A stretch of DNA of 58,403 nt from Collinsella aerofaciens. GTDB taxonomy: Bacteria; Actinomycetota; Coriobacteriia; Coriobacteriales; Coriobacteriaceae. The translations under genes and the position numbers were made by a program. Positions 42,370 through 51,099 of the stretch are shown piece after piece. Position 1 is the first letter of the stretch. Every line of letters begins with the position of its first letter. The notes under the pieces are model-generated. The model did not search any database. It had not been told where the DNA came from and was given only the letters and a program-made list of their open reading frames with translations. The DNA is taken from the NCBI RefSeq assembly GCF_018785265.1, contig NZ_WQPK01000022.1, forward strand, positions 1-58,403, read 5' to 3'.

Positions 42370-43066
42370 CGAAAACAAGGGCATTCACGCCACGGGGGTA
42401 TCGCGGCGTGTGTGGATTGCGCTGATCGCTCTGTGCGTCGCCAATGTCGTAGCACACCTCATAGTGATGCCGAGCTTGCCGACGCAGATCCCCACGCACT
42501 GGGGAGCGAACGGCGCCGTCGACGGTTGGGGCCCTAGCTGGATGGCCTCCGCGCTCGGTATGCTGCCTCTGGCACTTCTTGCAATGTTCTACGTGGTGCC
42601 ACGCATTGACCCCAGGGGCGAGGCGTATCGGACCTCGGGCAAGTTCTATCAGGGTTTCGTAATCGTCTTCACCTTGTTCATGTGTGCCGTAAGCTGGCTG
42701 GGAGAGCTTACGGTCTGGGGCGTGGTGCCGGCGGTCGGTTCGGTCAACGTGCTGATTTCCGGTGCTATCGGTTTGCTGTTCATCGGCGTAGGCAACTACT
42801 TGCCGCGTGTGAAGCAGAACTATACGCTTGGTATCAAGACGCCTTGGGCGCTTGCCGATCCCGAGAACTGGCGCCGTACGCAGCGCTTTGGCGGTGCCTG
42901 CTTTATGGTGTTGGGTGTTGGCCTGATTGTGATGGGCGTGGCGGGTGCGGTGCTTTCGAGTGAAGTCGTCGCCGCGGTGATTGCGGTTCTGGCGTTTGGT
43001 TCGGTCGGAGCCGTCTACGTCTACTCGTATCTGCTGTGGCGCAAATCGCAGCGAGCCGCTCGTTAA
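42362..43066 (+). CDS. SdpI family membrane protein
   Basis: A 234-residue membrane protein with five or six hydrophobic segments. The N-terminal DUF1648-like part has PSLPTQIPTHWGANGAVDGWG, and the SdpI-like part has LPRVKQNYTLGIKTPWALADPENWRRTQRFGG. In Bacillus the family gives immunity to the toxin SDP and controls the paired repressor. The start at 42362 overlaps the repressor stop (ATGAATAA), so the two are coupled. No SDP-like toxin gene was found beside it. Confidence 0.9.
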   Translation: MNNENKGIHATGVSRRVWIALIALCVANVVAHLIVMPSLPTQIPTHWGANGAVDGWGPSWMASALGMLPLALLAMFYVVPRIDPRGEAYRTSGKFYQGFVIVFTLFMCAVSWLGELTVWGVVPAVGSVNVLISGAIGLLFIGVGNYLPRVKQNYTLGIKTPWALADPENWRRTQRFGGACFMVLGVGLIVMGVAGAVLSSEVVAAVIAVLAFGSVGAVYVYSYLLWRKSQRAAR

Positions 43067-43132
43067 GGTTGCGGAAAACTAGCGTACGCAGTTCATAGTA
43101 TGTTCCGGGGGACTTTTCCTAGGTAGTATTAG

Positions 43133-43160
43133 GGGGTGTGGGCAACCATGCCCCTTTTTA
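43133..43160 (+). terminator. Terminator between sdpI-like and ettA genes
   Basis: GGGGTGTGG-gcaa-CCATGCCCC (one G-U) followed by TTTTTA. It may end the sdpRI unit or act as an attenuator in the leader of the ABC-F gene, 78 bp downstream. Confidence 0.8.
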
Positions 43161-43237
43161 TTAGAACGCGCGGATCTATTTCTCTGCCTTTTCCAGAAGA
43201 ACAGGTCAGATGACGTTTCGCAGCTAGATAAGGAGAA

Positions 43238-44923
43238 ATGACTGTGGCGGAGTTCATCTACCAGATGTATCAGGCTCGCAAGGCCCATGGCGACAAGGTA
43301 ATCCTTGACGACGTGACCCTGAGCTTCTACCCCGGTGCCAAGATCGGCGTTGTGGGTCCCAACGGCATGGGCAAGTCGACCCTGCTCAAGATCATGGCCG
43401 GCATCGAGGAGGTCTCCAACGGTGATGCCAAGCTCACCCCCGGCTACACCGTGGGCATCCTGCAGCAGGAGCCGCCGCTCGACGACGACAAGACCGTCAT
43501 CGAGAACGTGCGCATGGCATTTGGCGACATGATCGCCAAGGTCGATCGCTTCAACAAAATCGGCGAGGAGATGTGCGACCCGGACTGCGACATGGATGCC
43601 CTCATGGCCGAGATGGGCAAGCTCCAGGACGAGATCGACGCCGCCGACGGCTGGGATATCGATTCCAAGCTCGGTCAGGCCATGGACGCCCTGCAGCTGC
43701 CCGATTCCGACATGCCGGTTAACGTGCTTTCCGGCGGCGAGCGCCGTCGCGTGGCCCTGTGCAAGCTGTTGCTCGAGGCTCCCGACCTGCTGCTGCTCGA
43801 CGAGCCCACAAACCACCTGGACGCCGAGTCGATCCTGTGGCTCGAGCATTTCCTGCACAACTACCAGGGTGCCGTGCTTGCCGTCACGCACGATCGCTAC
43901 TTCCTGGATAATGTTGCCGAGTGGATCTGCGAGGTCGACCGCGGTCACCTTTATCCCTACAAGGGCAACTACTCCACGTATCTGGAGACCAAGGCCGCCC
44001 GCATCGAGGCGCAGGGCAACCGTGACGCCAAGCTCGCCAAGCGCATGGAGGCCGAGCTCGAGTGGGTGCGCAGCTCGCCCAAGGCTCGTCAGGCCAAGAA
44101 CAAGGCCCGTTTGGCTCGCTACGAGGAGATGGAGGCCGAGGCCCGCGCAAGCCAGAAGCTCGACTGGACCGACATCCGCATTCCCGTTGGACCGCGTCTG
44201 GGCAACAAGGTGCTTGAGGCTCATCATCTGCACAAGGAATTCGATGGCCGTGTGCTCATCGACGACCTTTCGTTCACCCTGCCGCGCAACGGCATCGTGG
44301 GCGTCATCGGCCCCAACGGTGTCGGTAAGACCACGCTGTTCAAGACGATTGTGGGTCTGGAGCCGCTGACTTCGGGCGAGCTCGAGGTGGGCGAGACCGT
44401 CAAGATTTCTTACGTCGACCAGAACCGTTCCGGCATCGATCCCGATAAGAACCTGTGGGAGGTCGTCTCGGACGGCCTGGACCACATGATGGTCGGCGAG
44501 ACCGAGGTTCCGAGCCGCGCTTATGTGGCGAGCTTTGGCTTTAAGGGCCAGGACCAGCAGAAGCGCGCTGGCGTGCTCTCCGGCGGCGAGCGCAACCGTC
44601 TGAACTTGGCGCTTACGCTCAAGCAGGGCGGCAACCTGCTGCTTCTCGACGAGCCCACGAACGACCTCGACGTCGAGACGCTGTCCTCGCTCGAAGCGGC
44701 GCTGCTCGAGTTCCCGGGCTGCTCGGTGGTCATTAGCCACGATCGTATGTTCCTGGACCGCGTCGCCACGCACATTCTGGCGTGGGAGGGCACCGACGAG
44801 AATCCGGGCAACTGGTATTGGTTCGAGGGCAACTTCGAGGCCTATCAGGCCAACCGTATCGAGCGCCTGGGCGAGGACGCAGCCCAGCCTCATCGTATCC
44901 ACCGCAAGCTCACGCGTGACTAG
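43238..44923 (+). CDS. ettA: Energy-dependent translational throttle protein (ABC-F)
   Basis: An ABC-F ATPase of 561 residues that binds the ribosomal E site and gates early elongation by ATP level. Two ATPase domains are joined by a P-site linker. The first has GPNGMGKST and LSGGERRRVALC with LLLLDEPTNHLDAES; the second has GPNGVGKTT and LSGGERNRLNLA with LLLLDEPTNDLDVET. The size and the arm motifs match EttA rather than resistance-type ABC-F proteins. AAGGAG precedes the ATG. The upstream terminator hints at conditional expression. Confidence 0.94.
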   Translation: MTVAEFIYQMYQARKAHGDKVILDDVTLSFYPGAKIGVVGPNGMGKSTLLKIMAGIEEVSNGDAKLTPGYTVGILQQEPPLDDDKTVIENVRMAFGDMIAKVDRFNKIGEEMCDPDCDMDALMAEMGKLQDEIDAADGWDIDSKLGQAMDALQLPDSDMPVNVLSGGERRRVALCKLLLEAPDLLLLDEPTNHLDAESILWLEHFLHNYQGAVLAVTHDRYFLDNVAEWICEVDRGHLYPYKGNYSTYLETKAARIEAQGNRDAKLAKRMEAELEWVRSSPKARQAKNKARLARYEEMEAEARASQKLDWTDIRIPVGPRLGNKVLEAHHLHKEFDGRVLIDDLSFTLPRNGIVGVIGPNGVGKTTLFKTIVGLEPLTSGELEVGETVKISYVDQNRSGIDPDKNLWEVVSDGLDHMMVGETEVPSRAYVASFGFKGQDQQKRAGVLSGGERNRLNLALTLKQGGNLLLLDEPTNDLDVETLSSLEAALLEFPGCSVVISHDRMFLDRVATHILAWEGTDENPGNWYWFEGNFEAYQANRIERLGEDAAQPHRIHRKLTRD

Positions 44924-44932
44924 TAGCAAGTA

Positions 44933-44961
44933 GAAAGGCCGCCCCCAAGGGCGGCCTTTCT
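44933..44961 (+). terminator. Intrinsic terminator of ettA
   Basis: AAAGGCCGCC pairs with GGCGGCCTTT, followed by CTTGT; the arms give it activity on both strands. Confidence 0.85.
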
Positions 44962-45135
44962 TGTAGCAATTGCACTGCAGCTATGCCCTGGCTGCTGGTT
45001 TGATTCATAATCAAAGTCATCTCTTTGGGATTAAAGCCCGTTTTTGCTATGAGTGATTTTCTAATTCCGTTTAAAACGTAAAGACGTATTGGGTTACAAG
45101 GACATAAGCAAATCGAATTGAAATATAACCAGTGC

Positions 45136-45147
45136 TGTAACGTTACA
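45136..45147. promoter_or_regulatory. 12-bp palindrome upstream of the peptidase gene
   Basis: TGTAACGTTACA is a perfect palindrome about 60 bp before the start, near a possible -10 (TATAGA, 45156-45161). A candidate operator; the regulator is not known. Confidence 0.3.
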
Positions 45148-45203
45148 AAAAAGGTTATAGAATAAGAGTATCTTATAAGTCGCTCCTCTAGAAAGAAGAA
45201 CAT

Positions 45204-46331
45204 ATGCTTTCGCGTCGTCGTTTTCTGCAACTTGTCGCGTCTTCAATTGTCGCCTTAGCCGCACGTCCGAAAGAGGTTTTTGCTTCGACGGGCAATATTG
45301 ATGGTGAGCAGATACAATTTACTTCTGAAATTGCGCAAGAGCTTGCCGATAAATATATAAAGGGACTCCTCGGCTCTTCGTATACGCCTTCTGACCCTAT
45401 TCCTTTTGTAGACGTTGATGGGTCCCCGCTTGGCTACATTGTTCCGGTTGTGACATTCAATAGAGCCGCGGGCTATTTGGTTTTAGATGCTTCAGATGAT
45501 GAAATACTTACGGGATATCGTTTTGGAGACGGCTTAGTCAGCCCTATGGATCGGGGAGGAGATCTTGGTGTTGAGTCTTATTCTTTCAATAACCCAGTCG
45601 TAATGATCAATCCATTCGAATTCGGTGTGCAATCTTTGGACGGTTCAATAACAACAAATTGCGGAAGAACAATCCCGGCTGATTCCATAGAAGGACGGCC
45701 TGTCGTTTTATCGAATAAACCTTCAAGCTGGAACGATGTCGTAATTTACGCAACTCAAATGCAGGATTACACAGTATCTGGATTTCGTTCCATTTCTCAG
45801 TTTATGTCATATGATGAAAGCGAGATTGAGAGGCTTACTGCCCACTATGCTTGTATGGTGACAGCTTTTTCGAACGTTGCGGAACTGTATGGCATTGCCA
45901 ATTTATATAGCGACCCTTCGCAATATATGCAGATATGGAATTACACCAATACCCATGCTCTTTCCGATGAAGAACAGACTGTTCCTGGCGTTGTTTTGGG
46001 CGGAACGCCGATATCAACCTGTGCAACGGGGTTTACAAATTACTGCGCAAGCAGGGGAAGTACTCTTATCGCCCGCACTGTCTCCTCTCCGGCTATCGCG
46101 AGCATTCAAAATGAGATTAACTCTAATAGACCGAATGTTTTACATGCGAGTTTGTACAACGGATCAGCCCATTCTGTAACAGCGGAGGCTTACGCCACAC
46201 TTACTGGTAAGAAAACTGGAGAGACGAGGCAGATGATTGGCATAGCGGACGGCTGGAATTCATCTTTATCCTTCCTGAAGTATGATCAGAGCTATTATGC
46301 GTGGACTTATGGAACGACTTTTTCGAAGTAG
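45204..46331 (+). CDS. Tat-exported papain-like cysteine peptidase, putative
   Basis: A 375-residue protein with a twin-arginine signal (SRRRFLQLVASSIVALAA) and a mature part that resembles streptopain-like (C10) or C39-type peptidases. A possible catalytic Cys is C217 in AHYACMVTAFSNVAELYG, with His323 in GSAHSVTAEAYA. The gene is AT-rich, unlike its neighbours, which suggests transfer. GAAAGAAG precedes the ATG. A lipoprotein gene overlaps its end. Substrate and partner are unknown. Confidence 0.65.
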   Translation: MLSRRRFLQLVASSIVALAARPKEVFASTGNIDGEQIQFTSEIAQELADKYIKGLLGSSYTPSDPIPFVDVDGSPLGYIVPVVTFNRAAGYLVLDASDDEILTGYRFGDGLVSPMDRGGDLGVESYSFNNPVVMINPFEFGVQSLDGSITTNCGRTIPADSIEGRPVVLSNKPSSWNDVVIYATQMQDYTVSGFRSISQFMSYDESEIERLTAHYACMVTAFSNVAELYGIANLYSDPSQYMQIWNYTNTHALSDEEQTVPGVVLGGTPISTCATGFTNYCASRGSTLIARTVSSPAIASIQNEINSNRPNVLHASLYNGSAHSVTAEAYATLTGKKTGETRQMIGIADGWNSSLSFLKYDQSYYAWTYGTTFSK

Positions 46332-46701
46332 GGCGATTCGTCTAGCTCTGTCTTTGGTGCTGATGGCTTCATTGGTGGGCTGTTCAACAAAGGAAGAGAT
46401 ATCGCGCGGAGGTTCCGGAGAAGTGACTGCGACAGACTCAGGTTCATTAGAAATAGCTGGCGGGCATGCCGATGTGATGTTACAAGGAAAAGGCGTGCTT
46501 AGGTCGATTGATGCTGAAGACGCTGTCTGCTCAATAGAGGATTTGAAGACAGGTGAAACTGCATCGTACCGAGTTTCAGATAATGCTGCGAATATGATTG
46601 AGTCGATACCGACTGGAGCGCAGGTTTCTTTTAGATACTTTGCTCCGCAACTTGAGGATGAGCTTGCTTCTCTGGTGTCTATATGCACCGATGACAACTA
46701 A
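46297..46701 (+). CDS. Small lipoprotein downstream of the peptidase
   Basis: A 134-residue lipoprotein: the segment ALSLVLMASLVGC gives a lipobox (LVGC), followed by CSTKEEISRGGSG and a mainly beta-strand domain (LEIAGGHADVMLQGKGVLRSID, SYRVSDNAANMI). The start is uncertain: ATG 46282, 46297 and 46309 all lie in frame, and none has a good ribosome-binding site, which suggests coupling to the overlapping peptidase gene. It may be an inhibitor or partner of that peptidase. A strong terminator follows. Confidence 0.65.
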   Translation: MRGLMERLFRSRAIRLALSLVLMASLVGCSTKEEISRGGSGEVTATDSGSLEIAGGHADVMLQGKGVLRSIDAEDAVCSIEDLKTGETASYRVSDNAANMIESIPTGAQVSFRYFAPQLEDELASLVSICTDDN

Positions 46702-46714
46702 AAGGCCTGAATTC

Positions 46715-46758
46715 AAACGGCCTCGGATGGTCAAATTGGCTATCCGAGGCCGTTTTTT
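46715..46758. terminator. Bidirectional intrinsic terminator
   Basis: A 14-bp perfect stem (46715-46728 with 46742-46755, AAACGGCCTCGGAT), followed by TTTTTT on the plus strand and TTTGAATT on the minus strand. It ends the lipoprotein transcript and probably that of the convergent gene. Confidence 0.93.
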
Positions 46759-48064
46759 ACTCGACCGGGGCTTCGACCTTGTCGATGGCCCAGGCGGCTC
46801 CGAGACCGCCGGTGGTGTTGCGGCGGATGCGCACGGTGACTTCGTGGCGCTCGCCGGCCTGCGTGTAGCGCAGGGGGAAGATTGCGCGGTTTCGCGCGGC
46901 CTCGATGGTACCGCGCTCGCGGGCGATCCAGTAGTACTCGCCGACAATGCCGAGGGTGTCGGCGCCGTAGGGGAGATAGGTCGACAACTGGTGCAGAAGC
47001 GGACCGGGGCAGAAGACTTCGGTTGCGAAATCGATGGGGAAGTCCTCGGGGATGGCGGGCGCTGCAGGTGCGGGGGCTGGGGCCGCTACGGGTACCGAAG
47101 CCGGTGCCGGTGAGGGAATTTGGTCGCAAGCAGAGGCGGGCACGGATTCGATGAAGGGTGCGGGCTCCAGCGTCGCTTCCGGCTTGATCGTGGAATCTGC
47201 GGGCTCCTCGGTGACGGGCGCGTCTACAGCTGCGGTTTCAACCTTAACCTGCGCTGCGTTCTCGTTCTCGACGCTCGACTTTGCCTCGATGGGCGTGGAT
47301 GCCATGGTGGTGATGCCGGCGTTGGCGTTCTCGGGGTCATAGACGACCGTGAGCGAGATGGCGGGCTGCGGCGTCTCGGGCTCCGGCGTCGACTCAGTAG
47401 CGCCTTGATCGGCGGGCTCGTCGGGCTGATCGTCCTCGGCCTCGTCGCCAAAGACATCGCTGTTTTGGAACGCAGACGTCTCGGGCTGGTCAGCGGCTTC
47501 TTCGGTTGTCGACTTGGGAGCCTCGTTGAGCTCGGCAGTGGCTTCCTGCTCGGATATGACTTCGGGATCGGTCGTGGCGGCGATTTCGGTTTCGGCTTCT
47601 GCCGTTACCTCAATAGCGACTTCGATCTCTGCCTCGGGCTCGGGCTCCGGAGCGACTTCGGCCACGGGCTCGGGCTCGGCGCGCTTAACGTGCTTGGGGC
47701 GCACGGCCTTGAGGTCCTTCTCGCCGCGCTTTTTCTTTTTGTAGGACTGCTTGGCACCCTTGGCAGCCTTGGGCTTGTCCTCGCCCTTGGCAAGGGCGGC
47801 ATCCCAGGCCTCGTTGGCGATGACGGTGGCATACAGGCGACCGCCCTTAAAGACGGTCAGCTTAATGCAGTCGTCGAGCTCCTCGAGTAGCTCGCGCGTG
47901 GACTCGAAGCCCAGGTCATAAGCGGCCATGTCACCAGCGGCGAGCGCCTCCTCGACCTGCGTCATAAACGTTTGCTTGCCGCATCCGATTGCGTCGCGCA
48001 GCAGGCGATACAGATAGATGTGGTTGCCCAGCGAAAGTGTGGGCCTAACTATTGTCTTGCTCAT
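46757..48064 (-). CDS. Protein with Ala/Glu/Pro-rich linker between two conserved-looking domains
   Basis: A 435-residue protein of unknown family. The N-terminal part (about 1-100, RPTLSLGNHIYLYRLLRDAIGCGKQTFMTQVEEAL) and the C-terminal part (about 345-435, PDQLSTYLPYGAD... IARERGTIEAARNRAIFPLRYTQAGERHEVTVRIRRN) look globular. Between them are a Lys-rich patch (KKKKRGEKDLK) and about 220 residues rich in Pro, Glu, Ala and Thr. The ATG at 48064 follows AAAGAGGAG. No signal peptide. It may be a cytoplasmic scaffold or RNA/DNA-binding protein; the function is not known. Confidence 0.7.
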   Translation of the reverse strand: MSKTIVRPTLSLGNHIYLYRLLRDAIGCGKQTFMTQVEEALAAGDMAAYDLGFESTRELLEELDDCIKLTVFKGGRLYATVIANEAWDAALAKGEDKPKAAKGAKQSYKKKKRGEKDLKAVRPKHVKRAEPEPVAEVAPEPEPEAEIEVAIEVTAEAETEIAATTDPEVISEQEATAELNEAPKSTTEEAADQPETSAFQNSDVFGDEAEDDQPDEPADQGATESTPEPETPQPAISLTVVYDPENANAGITTMASTPIEAKSSVENENAAQVKVETAAVDAPVTEEPADSTIKPEATLEPAPFIESVPASACDQIPSPAPASVPVAAPAPAPAAPAIPEDFPIDFATEVFCPGPLLHQLSTYLPYGADTLGIVGEYYWIARERGTIEAARNRAIFPLRYTQAGERHEVTVRIRRNTTGGLGAAWAIDKVEAPVE

Positions 48065-48135
48065 GGCAAATCTCCTCTTTACACACCAAAGCATCTTACC
48101 ATCGCGCGGGGCTTGCTACCTCGTCGCCTAAGGCA

Positions 48136-48168
48136 AACGGGCGCGACCGTTGCCGGTTCGCGCCCGTT
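48136..48168 (-). terminator. Hairpin after the Ser/Thr-rich membrane protein gene
   Basis: AACGGGCGCGACC (48136-48148) pairs with GGTTCGCGCCCGTT (48155-48168, one bulge); the minus strand continues TTTGCC. It follows the minus-strand gene at 48202-49155. Confidence 0.7.
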
Positions 48169-48201
48169 ATACAGGTCGGTTATCTATGAGGGGCAACGTG
48201 C

Positions 48202-49155
48202 TTAGTTGCCCGATGCTGTGCCTTGGCTCGAGCTGTCAGATGCCGTGCCGGACGCGGTTCCGCTCGAGCTATTCGAGCTGTTGGTGTTGCCGTTGTCGGT
48301 AGATCCCGTGCCCGATGTATTGCCGCTCGTCTGGTCGCCCGTGCTCGGTTGAGAGCCGTCGGTCGTTTGGCTTGAGTCGGTTGTGCCGGATTGCGTACCG
48401 TTGTTGTTCGCAGAGGAATCGGCGCCCTGCGACTGATCGGGGGCGTTCGGGGACGAATCGGTAGATGCGGAGGTGTCCTGCGAGTTGTCCTGCTGGCTTT
48501 GCGATTGGCCGGAGCTGACCGCGTCGTGCTCGGCCGTGCGCGACGAAAGGATTGGCTCGGGACGCTCGCCCAGACCCTCACCGGCGGTGGTGATAAGGAT
48601 GGCGCCGGTGCAGGCGATGACCGCGACGATGGCGATGGCGATCGAGAAGACGATGACCTTCTTTTGCGTCTGGCTGCGCTCTGCCGCGGCCTTGGCGCGC
48701 AGGCTGTTAGGGGCGACGCGGGCCGTGGTCGCGTGCCCCGCAATCTGGCGCATCTCCTGCGTAGTCGCGGCGCCGCCCAGGTGCTCCTCGGCATTAAACT
48801 CAACGGGCTCGTAGGCGCCGGCGGGGTAGTCGACGTCGGCGTGCGTGCCCTTGAGGGCTTCGGCGCTGGCAGAGATAAAGTGGCGGTAGACCTGCGAGGA
48901 CACAACGGTGATGACCGAGCTCACAGCGGCACCGATCACCGATCCGGCGATACCGATCTTGGAGGCAAGCGCGACGCTCGTGGCGGCAGCTGCGGCGCCG
49001 GCGATGATCTGGGGAATGGAAATGTCGTCAAACAGGCCCTTTTTGGGCGCGATGGCCATGGTCTGTCCGATGGAATGGTTCTCGTGCACGCCGTTGTTGA
49101 GCGATGCCGGCGTCATGACGCGCGTGCGCGGCGCGTCGGTGTACTTGGTTGTCAT
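48202..49155 (-). CDS. Membrane protein with long Ser/Thr/Asn/Gly-rich tail
   Basis: A 317-residue protein. Two hydrophobic stretches (about 48-85, IPQIIAGAAAAATSVALASKIGIAGSVIGAAVSSVITVV) and a third (about 170-195, KVIVFSIAIAIVAVIACTGAILITTAG) are followed by a tail of about 110 residues made mainly of Ser, Thr, Asn, Gln, Gly and Asp. The tail probably lies outside. GGGAGGA precedes the ATG at 49155. The family is unknown. It is divergent from the AT-rich island that starts at about 49300. Confidence 0.7.
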   Translation of the reverse strand: MTTKYTDAPRTRVMTPASLNNGVHENHSIGQTMAIAPKKGLFDDISIPQIIAGAAAAATSVALASKIGIAGSVIGAAVSSVITVVSSQVYRHFISASAEALKGTHADVDYPAGAYEPVEFNAEEHLGGAATTQEMRQIAGHATTARVAPNSLRAKAAAERSQTQKKVIVFSIAIAIVAVIACTGAILITTAGEGLGERPEPILSSRTAEHDAVSSGQSQSQQDNSQDTSASTDSSPNAPDQSQGADSSANNNGTQSGTTDSSQTTDGSQPSTGDQTSGNTSGTGSTDNGNTNSSNSSSGTASGTASDSSSQGTASGN

Positions 49156-49329
49156 ACGGGGTCCTCCCGGTGTAAATCTGCTTCGTTTCATGCAGCCATC
49201 AGGGTACCCACCTGATGTGAATCGTACGTGACATTTAACAGATACCATCAACTCATCAAGGGGGCTTGCTGTCTTTGGTGCAATAGCTTGATGCTAAACT
49301 GGATTTACGATTGCGAGGTGGTTTACGTG

Positions 49330-49569
49330 ATGTACCCGTATATGACATTCGAAGACGGTACCGAGGTCGTTCATTCTGACCTGATTGCAGATGGGGATAT
49401 CGAAAAGGTTGTCGTGCATTTTGAACGACCGACGGCAGAGGGCTTCGACTCCGCTCGCTGTGAGTTGCCTTCCTGTTCGTGGACTGACTGGGAAGGGCGT
49501 TTTACTCAGAGTGAAAAACGAGCTTTCGAAGAGTGTTTGAGCAAATCATTTAGATTAGTTCGAGTTTAG
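49330..49569 (+). CDS. Small acidic conserved-type protein
   Basis: A 79-residue protein that starts MYPYMTFEDGTEVVHSDL and contains VVVHFERPTAEGFDSARCELPS, a pattern I recognise in short proteins of unnamed family in other Gram-positive gut bacteria. Two Cys, no signal peptide. ATG 49330 follows GAGGTGG; GTG 49327 is adjacent. It is AT-rich and lies upstream of the DUF2087 gene. It may or may not belong to the peptide cluster downstream. Confidence 0.65.
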   Translation: MYPYMTFEDGTEVVHSDLIADGDIEKVVVHFERPTAEGFDSARCELPSCSWTDWEGRFTQSEKRAFEECLSKSFRLVRV

Positions 49570-49648
49570 TTCGAATATAGAAGCCGAATGCGATGACCTA
49601 AAGCGTATGCATTTTTAGTATTAGATGCGTATGAAATGGAGGATGTGA

Positions 49649-49930
49649 ATGGATGAGCTAATAGACTTTAAAAAACGATTTCTCAAGAATGGCGAGCTGG
49701 TTTCAATTCCAAAAAAGGAAAGCTATAAAAGAATCATGCTGCTATGGGCCGTCTCTTTCTTTGAATTAAATACAAGTTATACGGAGCTTCAGGTTAATCG
49801 TGTGCTGTCACAGCTCTATCCTGATTATGCCGTGTTGAGGCGGTACTTGGTTGATTATGGATTCCTATTAAGGGATGAGCGAGGCCTGAAATACGAGGTT
49901 AATCGTGATGTTCACGGTATTGAGAGCTAG
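49649..49930 (+). CDS. DUF2087 domain protein
   Basis: A 93-residue protein with a complete DUF2087: FLKNGELVSIPKKESYKRIMLLW at the start, YTELQVNRVLSQLYPDYAVLRRYLVDYGFLLRD in the middle. In other genes this domain is often linked to a helix-turn-helix, so it may act in regulation; here it stands alone. GGAGG lies 6 nt before the ATG. Its end overlaps the MFS gene by 23 bp, so the two are co-translated. It opens the candidate peptide-modification cluster. Confidence 0.8.
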   Translation: MDELIDFKKRFLKNGELVSIPKKESYKRIMLLWAVSFFELNTSYTELQVNRVLSQLYPDYAVLRRYLVDYGFLLRDERGLKYEVNRDVHGIES

Positions 49931-51092
49931 CCGTCCGGTTCGGGTCCTATATATTGCTAGAGGGATAAGCGAAATAGGCAATTGGTGTGCGAATATTGCT
50001 TTGCCAATGCTGATTTACGAGGTAACTCACGATGTTTCTGCAACTGCTTTGATGGTCTGCTGCAGATTTGCCCCCTCTCTGTTTTCAGTTGCGCTCGCGC
50101 AGCTGCCTCAGAAGATGGGTATCGGGACACTGCAGGCCATGAGATTGGCAGACTTAATTCGCGCGGGATTATTCGTTTGCTATATTTTTGTTGATAGTAA
50201 ATGGAGTATGTTTGCTATTACGTGCGCGGTATCGCTTTGCCGAACGGTTGAAATGCCCTGCTTTTACTCGTTGTTAAGAGCCAATACGAATAGTATCAAT
50301 CGCGACGTAATTAATAATTCGTTTGGGTTTCTGCAGAATTTGATGATGGTTCTGGGGCCAGTTGCCGGCGGTTTTGTTGTCGCTCAATTTGGGGCGGAGG
50401 CTGTTCTTGCATTAGACGCGCTTTCTTTTGCCGCGTCGTTCTGGTTGCTGCGAGATGTTCCGTCGGTTATCGAGATTAATGATAAAGAGGGGATAAGCAA
50501 AAATGAAAAAAACAGGACTGCATTTAGTGATCTTAGCGCGAAGCACTTGGCAATTGGTTTCCTATTAATCGATATTTCTAGTGGTGTGGCATTCGGCTCT
50601 CTGAATTCTCTTTTGCCAGCTATTGCGCAATTGCAATTTGACTCGTCATCGATACAATACGGATTCCTTCAGAGTAGTCTTACAATCGGACTGTTGTTCG
50701 GAAATACAATATATGGTCGTTTAATTAGTGGTTCCGATTGCGTTAAATCATATTGTTTTGTGACGTATCTTGCGCTCGGTGCGTATCTGGCGTTTGGCTA
50801 TCGCTATGCGTCTGGGATATCATTTATTTTCCTTTTTATCGTCGGTGCCGGAAACGCCATTCAAGATGTGCTTCTCATAACATCGCTGCAGGATTTGGCG
50901 AGAGACGAATCTGAATCGATAAGCCTGTTTTCAATTAGGGAGTCTTTGCAATCGGTTGCTGTTGTTATTTCAACACTCCTTGTTTCGCTGTTCACGAGCA
51001 TCGCGATGTTCTCAATTCTCGTTACAGGACTTGGTGTATTTTCAATTATGATGGTAGTTGTGTTTCAATTGAATTATTTGCGAAAGATGTGA
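49908..51092 (+). CDS. MFS transporter, probable exporter
   Basis: A 394-residue major facilitator with 11-12 predicted helices. The first loop shows the cytoplasmic-side LPMLIYEVTHDVSATALM and the N-terminal RGISEIGNWCANIALP typical of drug/peptide exporters (MFS of the MFS_3 type). Both ATG 49908 and GTG 49905 fit the frame. It is AT-rich (low-GC third positions), unlike the flanking chromosome. Its place between DUF2087 and the radical SAM gene suggests export of the product made by the cluster. Confidence 0.85.
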   Translation: MFTVLRASRPVRVLYIARGISEIGNWCANIALPMLIYEVTHDVSATALMVCCRFAPSLFSVALAQLPQKMGIGTLQAMRLADLIRAGLFVCYIFVDSKWSMFAITCAVSLCRTVEMPCFYSLLRANTNSINRDVINNSFGFLQNLMMVLGPVAGGFVVAQFGAEAVLALDALSFAASFWLLRDVPSVIEINDKEGISKNEKNRTAFSDLSAKHLAIGFLLIDISSGVAFGSLNSLLPAIAQLQFDSSSIQYGFLQSSLTIGLLFGNTIYGRLISGSDCVKSYCFVTYLALGAYLAFGYRYASGISFIFLFIVGAGNAIQDVLLITSLQDLARDESESISLFSIRESLQSVAVVISTLLVSLFTSIAMFSILVTGLGVFSIMMVVVFQLNYLRKM

Positions 51093-51099
51093 CGTTGAT

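Noticed and set aside
43079-44929. A 616-codon open frame on the minus strand opposite ettA
   Set aside because: It mirrors the strong codon bias of the plus-strand ettA gene; no ribosome-binding site or family motif supports it.
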